DNA of 64,000 bases from the NCBI RefSeq assembly GCF_009828925.2, contig NZ_WUTY02000001.1:5052492-5116491 (forward strand), in the 5' to 3' direction. Each line of letters opens with the position of its first letter. The first letter of the stretch is position 1. A program made the position numbers and the translations under genes. The notes beneath the pieces were generated by a model. It did not search any database, was not told the origin of the DNA, and worked only from the letters and a program-made list of their open reading frames with translations. Below are positions 8,158 through 16,474 of the stretch, piece after piece. The stretch is from Methylicorpusculum oleiharenae. Lineage in GTDB: Bacteria; Pseudomonadota; Gammaproteobacteria; Methylococcales; Methylomonadaceae.

Positions 8158-9035
8158 ACAGATTTAACCACAACTTCTTTTGACGGAACCGCAAGATAGT
8201 TGTCTTGATCACTCATTGTCGCCAATAACGTGTTTGTGCCGATACCGTGAAACAAAACAGCCATACCGGTGAACTTACAGAATTTCTCGCTTTCACTTTG
8301 CTTTGCTTTTGCAAAGTACACAGTAGCAATTTCGCAATATGGCTGCTTTACGTACACTTCGGCTTCATCAATCCTGAGGTGACTCAACCGAATCGCACCA
8401 TTTATAAACGGCTCTGAAATTAAGCCAAGGATTATCGGCCATAAGATTATGATCCATACAAATAAGGCTCGCAGCACCTTTAAGCGTTTCAATCTCGCTT
8501 CCGACTCAATTCTTTTCTCTCCTCCTACTATCTCAACAAAGTTCTTTAACCGTTCGCCTTCTGAAGCCAGCTTGCGGTCCATGATTACGTACCCACCGAC
8601 CAGGAAGAGCAAGATAAGGACCGGCACTGCAAGCCAAATAGCACTTGGGCCTTTATCTTTCCAATACATCGCTATGTATAAGACGCCGATCAGGGCAAAT
8701 ATTAATGTAGGTAGCAGCGGAATAAATCCGCAAATCACAGTAATATGGTGCCACACAGAGGCAGCCCGGTCTTTAAGAACAAAACCAAGCAACGCTCCGA
8801 TTAAATGTAAAATTAGCTTTCCGACAGAGAACAAGGATAGGCTTATCAGCGCAAAAAGGAACCCATACATAAGAGCGACAATAACGAAACTCAGTGTATC
8901 GCCTACCGTCATCCCTTGCGGAAAATATCCGATTTTAAAGCAGTAAGAAAGCACAATTACTGCGCCTAATGGGCCGCCCACCTCCAGAAATCGCTTCACT
9001 GAATCCGCTAACTCTTTTCCAAGTTCGTTACTCAA
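8082..9035 (-). CDS. unknown multi-pass membrane protein (cassette gene)
   Basis: I do not recognise a family. The 317-aa protein has about five or six hydrophobic segments: residues about 21-36, 45-70, 75-90, 100-128, 133-153 and 190-212. Then comes a soluble C-terminal part with PYCEIATVYFAKAKQSESEKFCKF and a proline-rich tail. The start is TTG at 9035, supported by AAAGGA six bases upstream; no ATG fits. The final 23 residues (ANKPPNPKPESEQPLRRSAN and following) are encoded by the attC site, so the tail is recombination-site sequence read through. It is flanked by attC sites on both sides. Confidence 0.7.
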   Translation of the reverse strand: MSNELGKELADSVKRFLEVGGPLGAVIVLSYCFKIGYFPQGMTVGDTLSFVIVALMYGFLFALISLSLFSVGKLILHLIGALLGFVLKDRAASVWHHITVICGFIPLLPTLIFALIGVLYIAMYWKDKGPSAIWLAVPVLILLFLVGGYVIMDRKLASEGERLKNFVEIVGGEKRIESEARLKRLKVLRALFVWIIILWPIILGLISEPFINGAIRLSHLRIDEAEVYVKQPYCEIATVYFAKAKQSESEKFCKFTGMAVLFHGIGTNTLLATMSDQDNYLAVPSKEVVVKSVANKPPNPKPESEQPLRRSANGGAV

Positions 9036-9063
9036 ATGGATTCCTTTTACCTTGCCCCGGACT

Positions 9064-9144
9064 TGCTAACGCCAGCCGTAACCGGCGCATTTGCAGTGAG
9101 CGCAGCGAACGAAAAATGCGTCCGAGTTGACGGCCTTGTTAGCT
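9064..9144 (-). repeat. attC site downstream of the 412-aa gene
   Basis: The clearest attC of the region, 81 bp. On the minus strand it starts AGCTAACAAGGCCGTCAAC and ends GGTTACGGCTGGCGTTAGCA. The arms pair as expected: AGCTAAC with GTTAGCA, GGCCGT with ACGGCT, and CGCATTT with AAATGCG, with a variable centre of about 22 bases. The TAG stop of the 412-aa gene touches the first core site. Confidence 0.7.
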
Positions 9145-10381
9145 ACATTTCCCATATTTCCCCTTTCCAGAGCTGTTCGTTAATATCAGGAGGGTTGGCC
9201 TTTACTTTTGGATGATTGGCTAGTATTTGCCGTAATGTACGAACCGCTCCGTATGCATCTAGAATCAGTTGTCGTTGATCCTTTATGTACTTTTGATCAA
9301 AAACATCTTCTTGAAAATTATGAGCGGGCTTCTGCCGTAACTTTCGAACTTTTCTGAAGGCCGCTTTCATTTCCTTAATCGGCCCATCATCTTGTGGCCG
9401 AAAGTAACGATCAATCCATTCCTCAAGAATTGCTATTGTCCCTTTTTTACGGACCTCAATCTTTCCGTCATCTCTTACATGATCATATTTGTCCACAATT
9501 TCACCCGCGAAAAACTTTTTATTGATATTGTCTGACATCATCTGATCTAGAAGTAGTACGAACGAATTAAAAGCAGAAAGTGTTGGCCGAATGAGGAAGG
9601 CGAACTCCTTAGGCCTTGCTCCAGAGTAATCTTTCCTAAATAGGTTCTCCGCCTTAATCTTATTGGCCATATCGTTGATAACTGACAACTCCATGACGAA
9701 TGCTTCGCAGATTGGCAAGCGCTCGCCCCAGCCACCAACTATGTTGTTTCTGTAGTAATCTGGGTGCATCTTAAAATCACCATCAAGCAGTTCTTTCGCC
9801 GCCCAGATTTGTTGATGTTCCTTGCTTAAGGTAGAGATGTACCAGAGCAACGAAACGACGCAACGCTCATATGAATCATTAAACCCAAACCCAAACGTTT
9901 CGAGTAGAACCTTATCTCGTACGTCAACTTCGTTTGATTCGTAATGTTCATCTTTTATACATATCTGGCCATTGATGTCATCAGCCCAATAATAATATCG
10001 AGGGTCGTTCCGGTATTGCTCCAAGACCGAAATATCAAAATAAACACCATCTAATTGCCCTCCACCTAAAGCAACCCGCTTGGTGTAAGGCCGCCCCTCA
10101 TAATCGCTATCTTTTACAGCCTCTTCTAAAAGAGGTGTCCCAGGGTACAAACAACAATCATCGGCATTGGAGTCAAATTCCTCTATCTGCCGTTCTACAG
10201 GGACATGGGAGAATGGCTTGATATGCGGATTAGGGAAAATTCCTGGGCCAACGATTTCGAGTTTTCCCTCTTCAATGTGCCACCGAATTACATATCGATC
10301 CCATGGATCATCAATAGGAGTTCCGTTGAAGCGGTCTGATTGCAGATAGTGACCAACGATTGTCTTGCAGATTTCATCCAT
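9143..10381 (-). CDS. unknown 412-aa protein, possible HEPN-like C-terminus (cassette gene)
   Basis: No family is recognised. The protein is soluble and acidic, without signal or membrane segments. The N-terminal half is beta-rich (WDRYVIRWHIEEGKLEIVG, GGGQLDGVYFDISVL). The C-terminal half is helical, with KVRKLRQKPAHNFQEDVF near residues 350-367. RQKPAH fits the RX4H spacing of HEPN ribonuclease domains and sits between long helices, as in that fold. This is only a motif-level hint. The ATG at 10381 lacks a ribosome site, and the frame stays open for about 40 further codons upstream without a start, through a palindromic insert. The stop lies in the attC site. Confidence 0.65.
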   Translation of the reverse strand: MDEICKTIVGHYLQSDRFNGTPIDDPWDRYVIRWHIEEGKLEIVGPGIFPNPHIKPFSHVPVERQIEEFDSNADDCCLYPGTPLLEEAVKDSDYEGRPYTKRVALGGGQLDGVYFDISVLEQYRNDPRYYYWADDINGQICIKDEHYESNEVDVRDKVLLETFGFGFNDSYERCVVSLLWYISTLSKEHQQIWAAKELLDGDFKMHPDYYRNNIVGGWGERLPICEAFVMELSVINDMANKIKAENLFRKDYSGARPKEFAFLIRPTLSAFNSFVLLLDQMMSDNINKKFFAGEIVDKYDHVRDDGKIEVRKKGTIAILEEWIDRYFRPQDDGPIKEMKAAFRKVRKLRQKPAHNFQEDVFDQKYIKDQRQLILDAYGAVRTLRQILANHPKVKANPPDINEQLWKGEIWEM

Positions 10382-10403
10382 AGGTGTCTGGTTTAAGTAG
10401 CTA

Positions 10404-10504
10404 GGGTCAGATAAGGAGCGCCTAAGCGCCTGCTTGATCTGATTGATGGTGTTACGTTTGATACCGTATATCGTTTTGACATGCTCAAGCTCCTTATCTG
10501 ACCC
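10404..10504. repeat. 101-bp element with 16-bp terminal inverted repeats
   Basis: GGGTCAGATAAGGAGC at 10404-10419 is matched exactly by its reverse complement at 10489-10504. The interior (GCCTAAGCGCCTGCTTGATC and beyond) has no further long symmetry. No target duplication is visible (CTA on one side, GAT on the other). It lies exactly where the second half of the attC of the neighbouring cassette should be, so it looks like a small inserted or recombined element. It may be a MITE. Confidence 0.6.
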
Positions 10505-10549
10505 GATGGTTCCGCGAAGCGGAGCGTCCCTTGGAGCCCATTGTTATGC
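10505..10549 (-). repeat. half attC site
   Basis: On the minus strand, GCATAACAATGGGCTCCAAG followed by GGACGC and a small CCGCTTCGCGG hairpin has the form of the first arm of an attC. The stop codon of the 223-aa gene touches the GCATAAC core. The matching second arm (expected to end in GTTATGC) is absent and is replaced by the 101-bp inverted-repeat element. Confidence 0.5.
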
Positions 10550-11220
10550 TATTTTCTTTCAAAATATTCACAGTCTTTTGGGTAAAGACTTCTGTTTGAA
10601 GGAGTTGTTTCAAAATAATCACTCCATGTATCAGCTGCTTCACATGCAATTTCACATGGCAGTAACTCCTCATCTGGCATTTCTTCAGAGCGCCAAAGCC
10701 CAGAAATAGTGTCTTCAAACTTTTTTGATTTTTTATGGTGTTTGCAATTCTTGCACCATACGACTTCTTTTGCTTCTTTAGACTCTTTCAGGGGAAAAAC
10801 AAAATCAATTGGAAACGCTACTATCAAGGTTATTGGAATAATAAGAATGCTCGCTATAGGCAAGATAATTGGTGCCCCAAATACCAATATGGCTCCAACC
10901 ACAATGACCTGCAAAATAGTTGAATCAATATAATTGCCGGTTAATGTTATTGCTCCCCAGAAAAAAATCGTTAATACGGATAATTGCGTGAGTACACCTA
11001 ATAACCCGGACGCAATAGCTCTACCTAATTGTCCATTTGAGTAAAAGGCATCTATGAAGGGACGAGAGAACCAGCTTATGGCAACCATAAACGCTCCGCC
11101 AACGGTCGGTCGCATTGCCCAGCCGGGACGATTTATTGGCGACTCACCAAGATCCTTCATTACTTGGGATATCCCTGAAAGCACGAATGCCAAAAGAAGG
11201 CTAATTATAATGGTTTCCAT
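10549..11220 (-). CDS. unknown membrane protein with C-terminal cysteine motif (cassette gene)
   Basis: A 223-aa protein of unknown family. An N-terminal helix (METIIISLLLAFVLSGI), then segments at about residues 37-53, 69-92, 97-118 and 119-140, suggest four or five membrane spans. They are followed by a cytoplasmic tail beginning WCKNCKHHKKSKK and carrying further cysteines (PCEIACEA, KDCEYFERK), a possible zinc-binding unit. An AAGGTG ribosome site precedes the ATG. Directly upstream is a GTTATGC core, reading like the end of the previous attC, and downstream is an attC first arm. Its position argues for a gene cassette; the role is unknown. Confidence 0.7.
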   Translation of the reverse strand: METIIISLLLAFVLSGISQVMKDLGESPINRPGWAMRPTVGGAFMVAISWFSRPFIDAFYSNGQLGRAIASGLLGVLTQLSVLTIFFWGAITLTGNYIDSTILQVIVVGAILVFGAPIILPIASILIIPITLIVAFPIDFVFPLKESKEAKEVVWCKNCKHHKKSKKFEDTISGLWRSEEMPDEELLPCEIACEAADTWSDYFETTPSNRSLYPKDCEYFERK

Positions 11221-11651
11221 TTTTTATCACCTTGGTGTTTTAAAGCATAACAATGAGTTAAATAGTTAATCGCATATCTACCTGAAAATGCATTTCTATA
11301 CGATAGTTTATTGATTAGCATATGATTTTTCTTTTCTGTATATCATCGGTGATAAGTAATAAAGGCCGGTCATGATCAACTTTCAGCCATTGAAACAGAT
11401 GGAGCGATAGATCGCAAGGGCTCATCAACTACCGATCAGACGTTCTAGTTTCCAATGACTGCTGCCCAATGATATTACTTGATTGGCTTGTTAACCGTAC
11501 CGAAACCTGATGCGCGCCAAATTCGAAAACTCGGGAAAAATAGCCGACTTGACCAGGATGCAATGAAATCCAGGGAATGAAGGTTATCAAATCCCTAGCG
11601 CGTGGGTCGCATGTCGGGCGACACCCACTTTTAACGCGAACAGCGCCATAA
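11221..11651. other. intergenic stretch without a supported gene
   Basis: Apart from the attC-like core (GTTATGC on the minus strand, 11245-11251) at its left edge, I see no gene or RNA. An 89-codon minus-strand frame over 11429-11698 has no ribosome site, runs into the dispersed repeat and is probably spurious. Confidence 0.4.
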
Positions 11652-11745
11652 ATAGCGCCATGGTCTTGAAATGTTGGGTTGGCTAACGTCAACCACAACC
11701 TACCCGGTGCATAACCTTTGTTTGGTTGTTCCGCTGAACGCTGTA
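11652..11745 (+). repeat. truncated copy of the dispersed 140-bp palindromic repeat
   Basis: It contains GCGCCATGGTCTTGAAATG, then TTGGGTTGGCTAACGTCAAC, CACAACCTACCCGGTGCATA and the right end CCGCTGAACGCTGTA. This matches the right two thirds of the complete copies near 39961 and 43402. The left terminal repeat is missing. Confidence 0.65.
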
Positions 11746-11849
11746 CATTTTCCTTTTTTAGAAAAGCGCCTTCGAATGCGATATGTGCCGTTCCTGCAGA
11801 GCCTTAATGCTGAGCAGGAACGGTCGTTGGGTTTCGATTGCTTGACCTT

Positions 11850-13106
11850 TTACCTGATTGAATTATTAATCACGATGGTTTTGAGGTCGGTCCCTGCATC
11901 GCCTTTAACTTCAATCATTCCAAATGGCTCGCCGCTTTGAGGCGTTGCGCCGCCTGCCGCACTGATGCGAGCAGTGATTTTGATATGATCGACTGACGAT
12001 ATCGTCATGGTCGGCATCATTGCCTGGCTGTCATCCAACGTGACTTGAATCGGTAAATCTTTGACCTGGTGTTTCACAATGGCCAATGGCGCTTTAGGTC
12101 CTGTTGCGGCCTGGGCATAGATGAACAAGGTGTCTTCGGGATTCACTTTGTCTTTGAAGCTGTCATCCAGCGTCACTTTAACCGAAACACTGCGGCTTGC
12201 CGGTTTAACATCGGAACCCGGCACAACTGACGGCGCTTCTGCCTGCACAGGCGGCTTACCCAACCGGGCATTGGCTTGATTGATCAGCTTCACTACTTCC
12301 TGGTATCCGTTTTGTTCCGGCGAATAACCTTTCAGCAGTTCCTGCCAGCTATCCACCGCCTTTTGAAATTGATCGTTCTCGGCATAGGCCATCCCCATCA
12401 ACCACAAGCCCATTTGATTACCGGGCTCCAACACTAACGCTTTTTCAACCAATGCAGTGGGTTCGCCTTTCAACGTTCCGCCATTCGCCATCGCCAGGGC
12501 ATCTGCCATTTGCAATAATACATCGGGTTGATCGCCAACCAGCGCATAGGCTTTTCTCATGGCGTTAGCCGCATCCTGATAGCGCTCCAATACTTTATAA
12601 GAGCGGCTCAACATCATCCAGCCTTCGACATCGTTGGGTTCCTTATCCATTTTGGCCGCCAATTTGTCGACCATGGACTTGATGTCTTCCAGCTTGGCAG
12701 CATGACTGGCTTCTGGCGGAGACGCCAAAGCATTCAAGGCATCTTTGTCGAAGACACGTAAATCGCCGAGCACGGTGTACAAGGAAAACGAGACCAGAGG
12801 TACCGCAAATAGCAACGGAATAGCCAGCCAGCGCCCGCTTTTTGCCGAAACTTTGGCGGATTGCTTGCCATCCAGATCGAGATAAAGCCCGACTTCAAGT
12901 TCCCGTTTTGCCTGATCAAATTGCTGTTGATTCAGTATTCCGGCAGCAAAATCGTCCTCAACGTCTTTTAACTTCTTTTTGGCCAGCTCTATATTGGCTT
13001 GATCATCGCCTTTGAATTCCAGTTCCCGGGTCAACAAAAGAGGGATCAAAATCAGACATAAGGCCACCAGCAGCAGCAAAGCTGCAAAAATTCCAAATTG
13101 AATCAT
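11850..13106 (-). CDS. ccmI: cytochrome c maturation protein CcmI
   Basis: Last gene of the ccm operon. CcmI is a membrane-anchored TPR chaperone that holds apocytochrome c for haem ligation by CcmF/CcmH. The 418-aa product has two N-terminal membrane helices (residues about 4-26 and 95-115) around a basic cytoplasmic loop, then TPR repeats (GWMMLSRSYKVLERYQDAAN, LWLMGMAYAENDQFQKAVDS). It ends in a C-terminal beta domain resembling the fused CcmH/NrfG C-terminus (VKVTLDDSFKDKVNPEDTLF). It overlaps ccmH by four bases (ATGA), indicating translational coupling. Confidence 0.93.
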   Translation of the reverse strand: MIQFGIFAALLLLVALCLILIPLLLTRELEFKGDDQANIELAKKKLKDVEDDFAAGILNQQQFDQAKRELEVGLYLDLDGKQSAKVSAKSGRWLAIPLLFAVPLVSFSLYTVLGDLRVFDKDALNALASPPEASHAAKLEDIKSMVDKLAAKMDKEPNDVEGWMMLSRSYKVLERYQDAANAMRKAYALVGDQPDVLLQMADALAMANGGTLKGEPTALVEKALVLEPGNQMGLWLMGMAYAENDQFQKAVDSWQELLKGYSPEQNGYQEVVKLINQANARLGKPPVQAEAPSVVPGSDVKPASRSVSVKVTLDDSFKDKVNPEDTLFIYAQAATGPKAPLAIVKHQVKDLPIQVTLDDSQAMMPTMTISSVDHIKITARISAAGGATPQSGEPFGMIEVKGDAGTDLKTIVINNSIR

Positions 13107-13555
13107 TGATTGTCGCTCTTTTTTAACAAGTCTCTAATCCGCTGCAAATCTGCATCGCTGGGTTGTTGATCGTTTTGACGGCGGCGTTTAAGTAAAAACC
13201 AAAAACCCAATAGCCCTGCAGTTACCGTCAATACCGGCGCCAGCCATAAAATCATGGTTTTGGGATTGAGCGGCGGACGGTACAAAACAAAATCACCGTA
13301 GCGATCAATCATGAATTGGACAATTTGATCGTCGGATTGGCCGGCATTTATCATTTCATAAACCTTTCGCCGTAAATCCTGTGCCAGCTCGGCGTGAGAG
13401 TCGGCAATATTCTGATTTTGACAAACCAGACAACGCAGTTCTTCGGTGAGCGCCCGGTAACGTTGCTCATGAGCAGGATCCTGAAATTCATAGATCTCAA
13501 TGGTCGCCTGGGCCCATTGACTAAATAGCAGCACCACTAAAAAAAGGATTTTCAT
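13103..13555 (-). CDS. ccmH: cytochrome c maturation protein CcmH
   Basis: Periplasm-facing thiol oxidoreductase that reduces or presents the CXXCH cysteines of apocytochrome c. A 150-aa protein: signal/anchor at residues 1-17, redox motif RCLVCQNQNIADS (two cysteines spaced by two residues), helical-bundle motif DLRRKVYEMI, YGDFVLYRPPLNP, a second membrane helix (residues about 101-122), and a charged C-terminus. It is the short CcmH form, with CcmI encoded separately. It abuts ccmG. Confidence 0.95.
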   Translation of the reverse strand: MKILFLVVLLFSQWAQATIEIYEFQDPAHEQRYRALTEELRCLVCQNQNIADSHAELAQDLRRKVYEMINAGQSDDQIVQFMIDRYGDFVLYRPPLNPKTMILWLAPVLTVTAGLLGFWFLLKRRRQNDQQPSDADLQRIRDLLKKSDNQ

Positions 13556-14085
13556 TACCCCGCCTCTCCATTAAGTATTTGCAGCAAAGGCATGATCTCG
13601 GTTTGCAGATTATTCGGATCGACAGGCCCTGTCAGCTTAAACCGCACCAAGCCTTTTTTATCGATGACAAACGTTTCCGGCACACCGTAAACACCCCAAT
13701 CCAGCCCGGCCATACCTTCTGTATCCATCACACTGATAGTGTAAGGGTTACCTAATTGAGCTAACCATTGACGGGCATCGGCAGGCTCGTCTTTATAGTT
13801 AAGACCGATAATTTCAACCTGACCGGTGCGGGCAAACTCGTTGAGCACCGGATGTTCGGCGCGGCAAGACACACACCAGGAAGCCCAGACATTCAAAAGC
13901 CAGACTTTGCCCTTCATTTGTTCAGGCGAAAAGGTTTGATCGGGAGCATGCAGCTGTGCCAGCTGAAAATGGGGAACGGGCTTGCCGATTAAAGGCGACG
14001 GCACTTCCCTTGGGTTCAGTTTCAGGCCTATACCTAAAAAAATCACCAACACGAAAAAAATACCTAACGGAATAAGAAAGCGCAT
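13555..14085 (-). CDS. ccmG: thiol:disulfide interchange protein CcmG/DsbE
   Basis: Membrane-tethered thioredoxin-like reductant of the haem-ligation pathway. The 176-aa protein has one N-terminal membrane helix (residues about 4-22) and a periplasmic thioredoxin domain with the active site WASWCVSCRAEHP. It also has the cis-proline region GVPETFVIDKKG and the acidic centre typical of CcmG. The WCVSC dipeptide VS differs from the common PT/PP but keeps the CXXC spacing. Gene ends overlap with ccmH and ccmF by single bases. Confidence 0.95.
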   Translation of the reverse strand: MRFLIPLGIFFVLVIFLGIGLKLNPREVPSPLIGKPVPHFQLAQLHAPDQTFSPEQMKGKVWLLNVWASWCVSCRAEHPVLNEFARTGQVEIIGLNYKDEPADARQWLAQLGNPYTISVMDTEGMAGLDWGVYGVPETFVIDKKGLVRFKLTGPVDPNNLQTEIMPLLQILNGEAG

Positions 14086-16034
14086 TATGCCTCTCCTGTT
14101 CTTACCGGGATTCGATAGCGTTTATCCATAGCGCCGATCAAGCCGCCGAAAGCCATGAATAATCCGCCCATCCAGATCCAGCGGATATACGGTTTGTAAT
14201 AAACGCGAACAGCCCAGGCCCCGGCTCTGTCCAGAGGTTCACCCAAAGCCACAAATAAATCACGGGTAACGCCGGCATCAATACCGGCTTCCGTCATAGG
14301 CATGCCTGACGCCCTATAAATCCGTTTTTCAGGATAAAGCTCACTCACGGCTTTACCCTCCTTTGAAATCGTTACCCGGCCTTCACTCGCATCATAGTTA
14401 GGACCGGCTTTACTTTGAACGCCGTGAAACAGAAAATCATAACCCGCCAAACTCACTGATTCACCCGATGTCAGCCTGATGTCCTTCTCTACCGAGTAAT
14501 TCGAAGTTAAGGTGATGCCGACAATAAAAACACCAATACCGACATGCGCAACGGTCATTGCCCAAACGCTGGCCGGAATCTGAAAAAAAGCGGCTAATTT
14601 GTCGCTCTTGTTACGTAAGCGGGCTTGAATGGCCATACCCGATGAAACAACGGTCCATACCGCTAACGTCAGGCCGATCAAAGCGCCCCAGCTGAATGAT
14701 TCTTGTAAAAAAGCCAGGATAAGGCCCGCAAACGCACAGCAGGCAAACGGTAAAGCGACTAACGTTGCCAGACGCGCCAGATTATCCTGCCGCCAGCGGG
14801 CCAAAATACCAACACCCACGAATGCCGCCAAGGGAGCCGTTATAGGAATGAATACGCTGTTGAAATAAGGAGGACCCACTGAAATTTTGCCCATACCCAA
14901 TGCATCGATGACCAGGGGATACAAGGTGCCCAATAAAATGGTCGCAGCGGCCGCAACCAGCAATACATTGTTGATGAGCAGGAAAGCGTCTTTCGAAATA
15001 AGATCAAAACTGCCCTCACTTTTAATTTTGGGCGCTCTGATCGCAAACAAGGTGAGTGAACCACCGACGACAATGCCCAGAAAAACCAGGATAAATATGC
15101 CTCGGGTCGGATCGCTGGCGAACGCATGAACGGAGGTCAAGACACCGGAACGGACCAGGAATGTGCCTAATAAACTCAATGAAAAGGCAAAGACGGACAG
15201 TAAAATGGTCCAGCTTTTAAACATGCCTCGCTTTTCTGTTGCGGCCAATGAATGAATCAACGCGGTACCGACCAGCCACGGCATGAATGAGGCATTTTCG
15301 ACCGGATCCCAGAACCACCAACCGCCCCAACCCAGTTCGTAATAAGCCCACCAACTGCCCAAGACAATACCGGTTGTCAAAAACATCCAGGCCATATTGG
15401 TCCACGGCCGGGTCCAGCGGGCCCAGGCGGTGTCCAGTTTGCCGTTCATTAACGCGGCGATAGCAAAAGCGAAGGCTACTGAAAAACCGACATACCCCAT
15501 GTAAAGCATAGGCGGATGTATCGCCATACCGGGGTCTTGCAGCAACGGATTTAAATCCCGGCCGTCGAGTGGAATCGGAAATTGCCTCAAAAACGGATTA
15601 GACGTAAACAATACAAAGGTTAAAAACCCGATATTGACAATGCCTAAAACGCCTAAAACCCGGCCGATTAATTCAACAGGCAAGGTTTTACTGAACAGGG
15701 CAACGGCCGCTGTCCAAAGCGAAAGAATCAATATCCACAACAGTAAGGAGCCTTCATGAGAGCCCCATACAGCGGCAATCCGGTATACATAAGGCAATTG
15801 ACTGTTGGAGTTGGCCGCAACATAGGCGACAGAAAAATCATGTGTGACAAAGGCATAGGTCAAACAGTAATAAGCCAGTGCGACAAACAGTAACTGACCG
15901 CAGGCAACCGGCCGGGCAACTGCAATCCAGCTGGCGATGCGGCATTGAACACCGATGATAGGAACAAAGGCCAATATCAGCGCCATGGATAAGGCCAAAA
16001 TCAGTGAGAAATGCCCAATTTCAGGAACGATCAT
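14085..16034 (-). CDS. ccmF: haem lyase CcmF
   Basis: Integral membrane protein that transfers haem from holo-CcmE to apocytochrome c. At 649 aa with about 15 membrane segments it has the usual size. The tryptophan-rich WWD domain is clear: WGGWWFWDPVENASFMPWL. Conserved histidines lie nearby (PPMLYMGYVGF for the haem-handling face, LIHSLAATEKRG). The C-terminus ends with two helices and a short basic tail. It overlaps ccmE by four bases. Confidence 0.97.
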   Translation of the reverse strand: MIVPEIGHFSLILALSMALILAFVPIIGVQCRIASWIAVARPVACGQLLFVALAYYCLTYAFVTHDFSVAYVAANSNSQLPYVYRIAAVWGSHEGSLLLWILILSLWTAAVALFSKTLPVELIGRVLGVLGIVNIGFLTFVLFTSNPFLRQFPIPLDGRDLNPLLQDPGMAIHPPMLYMGYVGFSVAFAFAIAALMNGKLDTAWARWTRPWTNMAWMFLTTGIVLGSWWAYYELGWGGWWFWDPVENASFMPWLVGTALIHSLAATEKRGMFKSWTILLSVFAFSLSLLGTFLVRSGVLTSVHAFASDPTRGIFILVFLGIVVGGSLTLFAIRAPKIKSEGSFDLISKDAFLLINNVLLVAAAATILLGTLYPLVIDALGMGKISVGPPYFNSVFIPITAPLAAFVGVGILARWRQDNLARLATLVALPFACCAFAGLILAFLQESFSWGALIGLTLAVWTVVSSGMAIQARLRNKSDKLAAFFQIPASVWAMTVAHVGIGVFIVGITLTSNYSVEKDIRLTSGESVSLAGYDFLFHGVQSKAGPNYDASEGRVTISKEGKAVSELYPEKRIYRASGMPMTEAGIDAGVTRDLFVALGEPLDRAGAWAVRVYYKPYIRWIWMGGLFMAFGGLIGAMDKRYRIPVRTGEA

Positions 16035-16474
16035 TGGGCATTCTCCTTTTTATAGGGTTTCTTCATGCTGCCTTCAACTTCAGGCGGCATGTAGTTTTCA
16101 TCGTGTTTAGCCAACACTTCCTGGGCAACAAAAACGCCGTTGGCACCCAGCTTGCCGTTCGCAACAATGCCCTGCCCTTCTCTGAACAGATCGGGCAAAA
16201 TCCCGGTGTATTCAACTTCAACCTGTTTCGCCATATCGGTCAGGGTAAACTTGACCGTCATGCCGTCTCCGGGACGCTGGACGCTGCCATCCACGACCAT
16301 GCCGCCGAGTCTGAACAAATGGTCTTTAGGCGCCTTACCGTCAATCACATCGGATGTGGAGTAAAAATACATCAGATTTTCATTGAAGGCTTTCAGGCCA
16401 AACCAGGCACCAACAGCCACGCCGCTGACCATCAATAAAATAAGGTATAAACGTTTTCTACGAATGGGTTTCAT
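16031..16474 (-). CDS. ccmE: haem chaperone CcmE
   Basis: Binds haem covalently in the periplasm and carries it to CcmF. The 147-aa protein has a basic N-terminus, a single membrane anchor (residues about 9-27), an OB-fold beta-barrel (DHLFRLGGMVVDGSVQR, VEYTGILPDLFREGQGIVA) and the haem-binding histidine/tyrosine in LAKHDENYMPPEV. Its start overlaps the stop of ccmD (ATGA). Confidence 0.96.
   Translation of the reverse strand: MKPIRRKRLYLILLMVSGVAVGAWFGLKAFNENLMYFYSTSDVIDGKAPKDHLFRLGGMVVDGSVQRPGDGMTVKFTLTDMAKQVEVEYTGILPDLFREGQGIVANGKLGANGVFVAQEVLAKHDENYMPPEVEGSMKKPYKKENAQ

Larger units (their letters stand above)
7385..11251 (-). mobile_element. integron cassette cluster lacking an integrase (CALIN)
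   Basis: Four minus-strand cassettes share one orientation: the 223-aa gene, the 412-aa gene, the 317-aa gene and hicAB. Two full attC-like sites lie between them (8069-8157 and 9064-9144), and half-sites lie at 10543-10549 and 11245-11251. A further GCCTAAC motif overlaps the hicB stop. Stop codons fall within or next to the first core site, as in classic cassettes. No tyrosine recombinase is present inside the window, so this is a CALIN or the distal part of a larger array. Toxin-antitoxin genes and unknown proteins are the typical cargo of sedentary integrons. The call rests on sequence symmetry seen by eye. Confidence 0.65.

Noticed and set aside
11429-11698. 89-codon minus-strand frame with CDPRARDLITFIPW
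   Set aside because: No ribosome site, and it runs into the palindromic repeat; probably repeat-derived.
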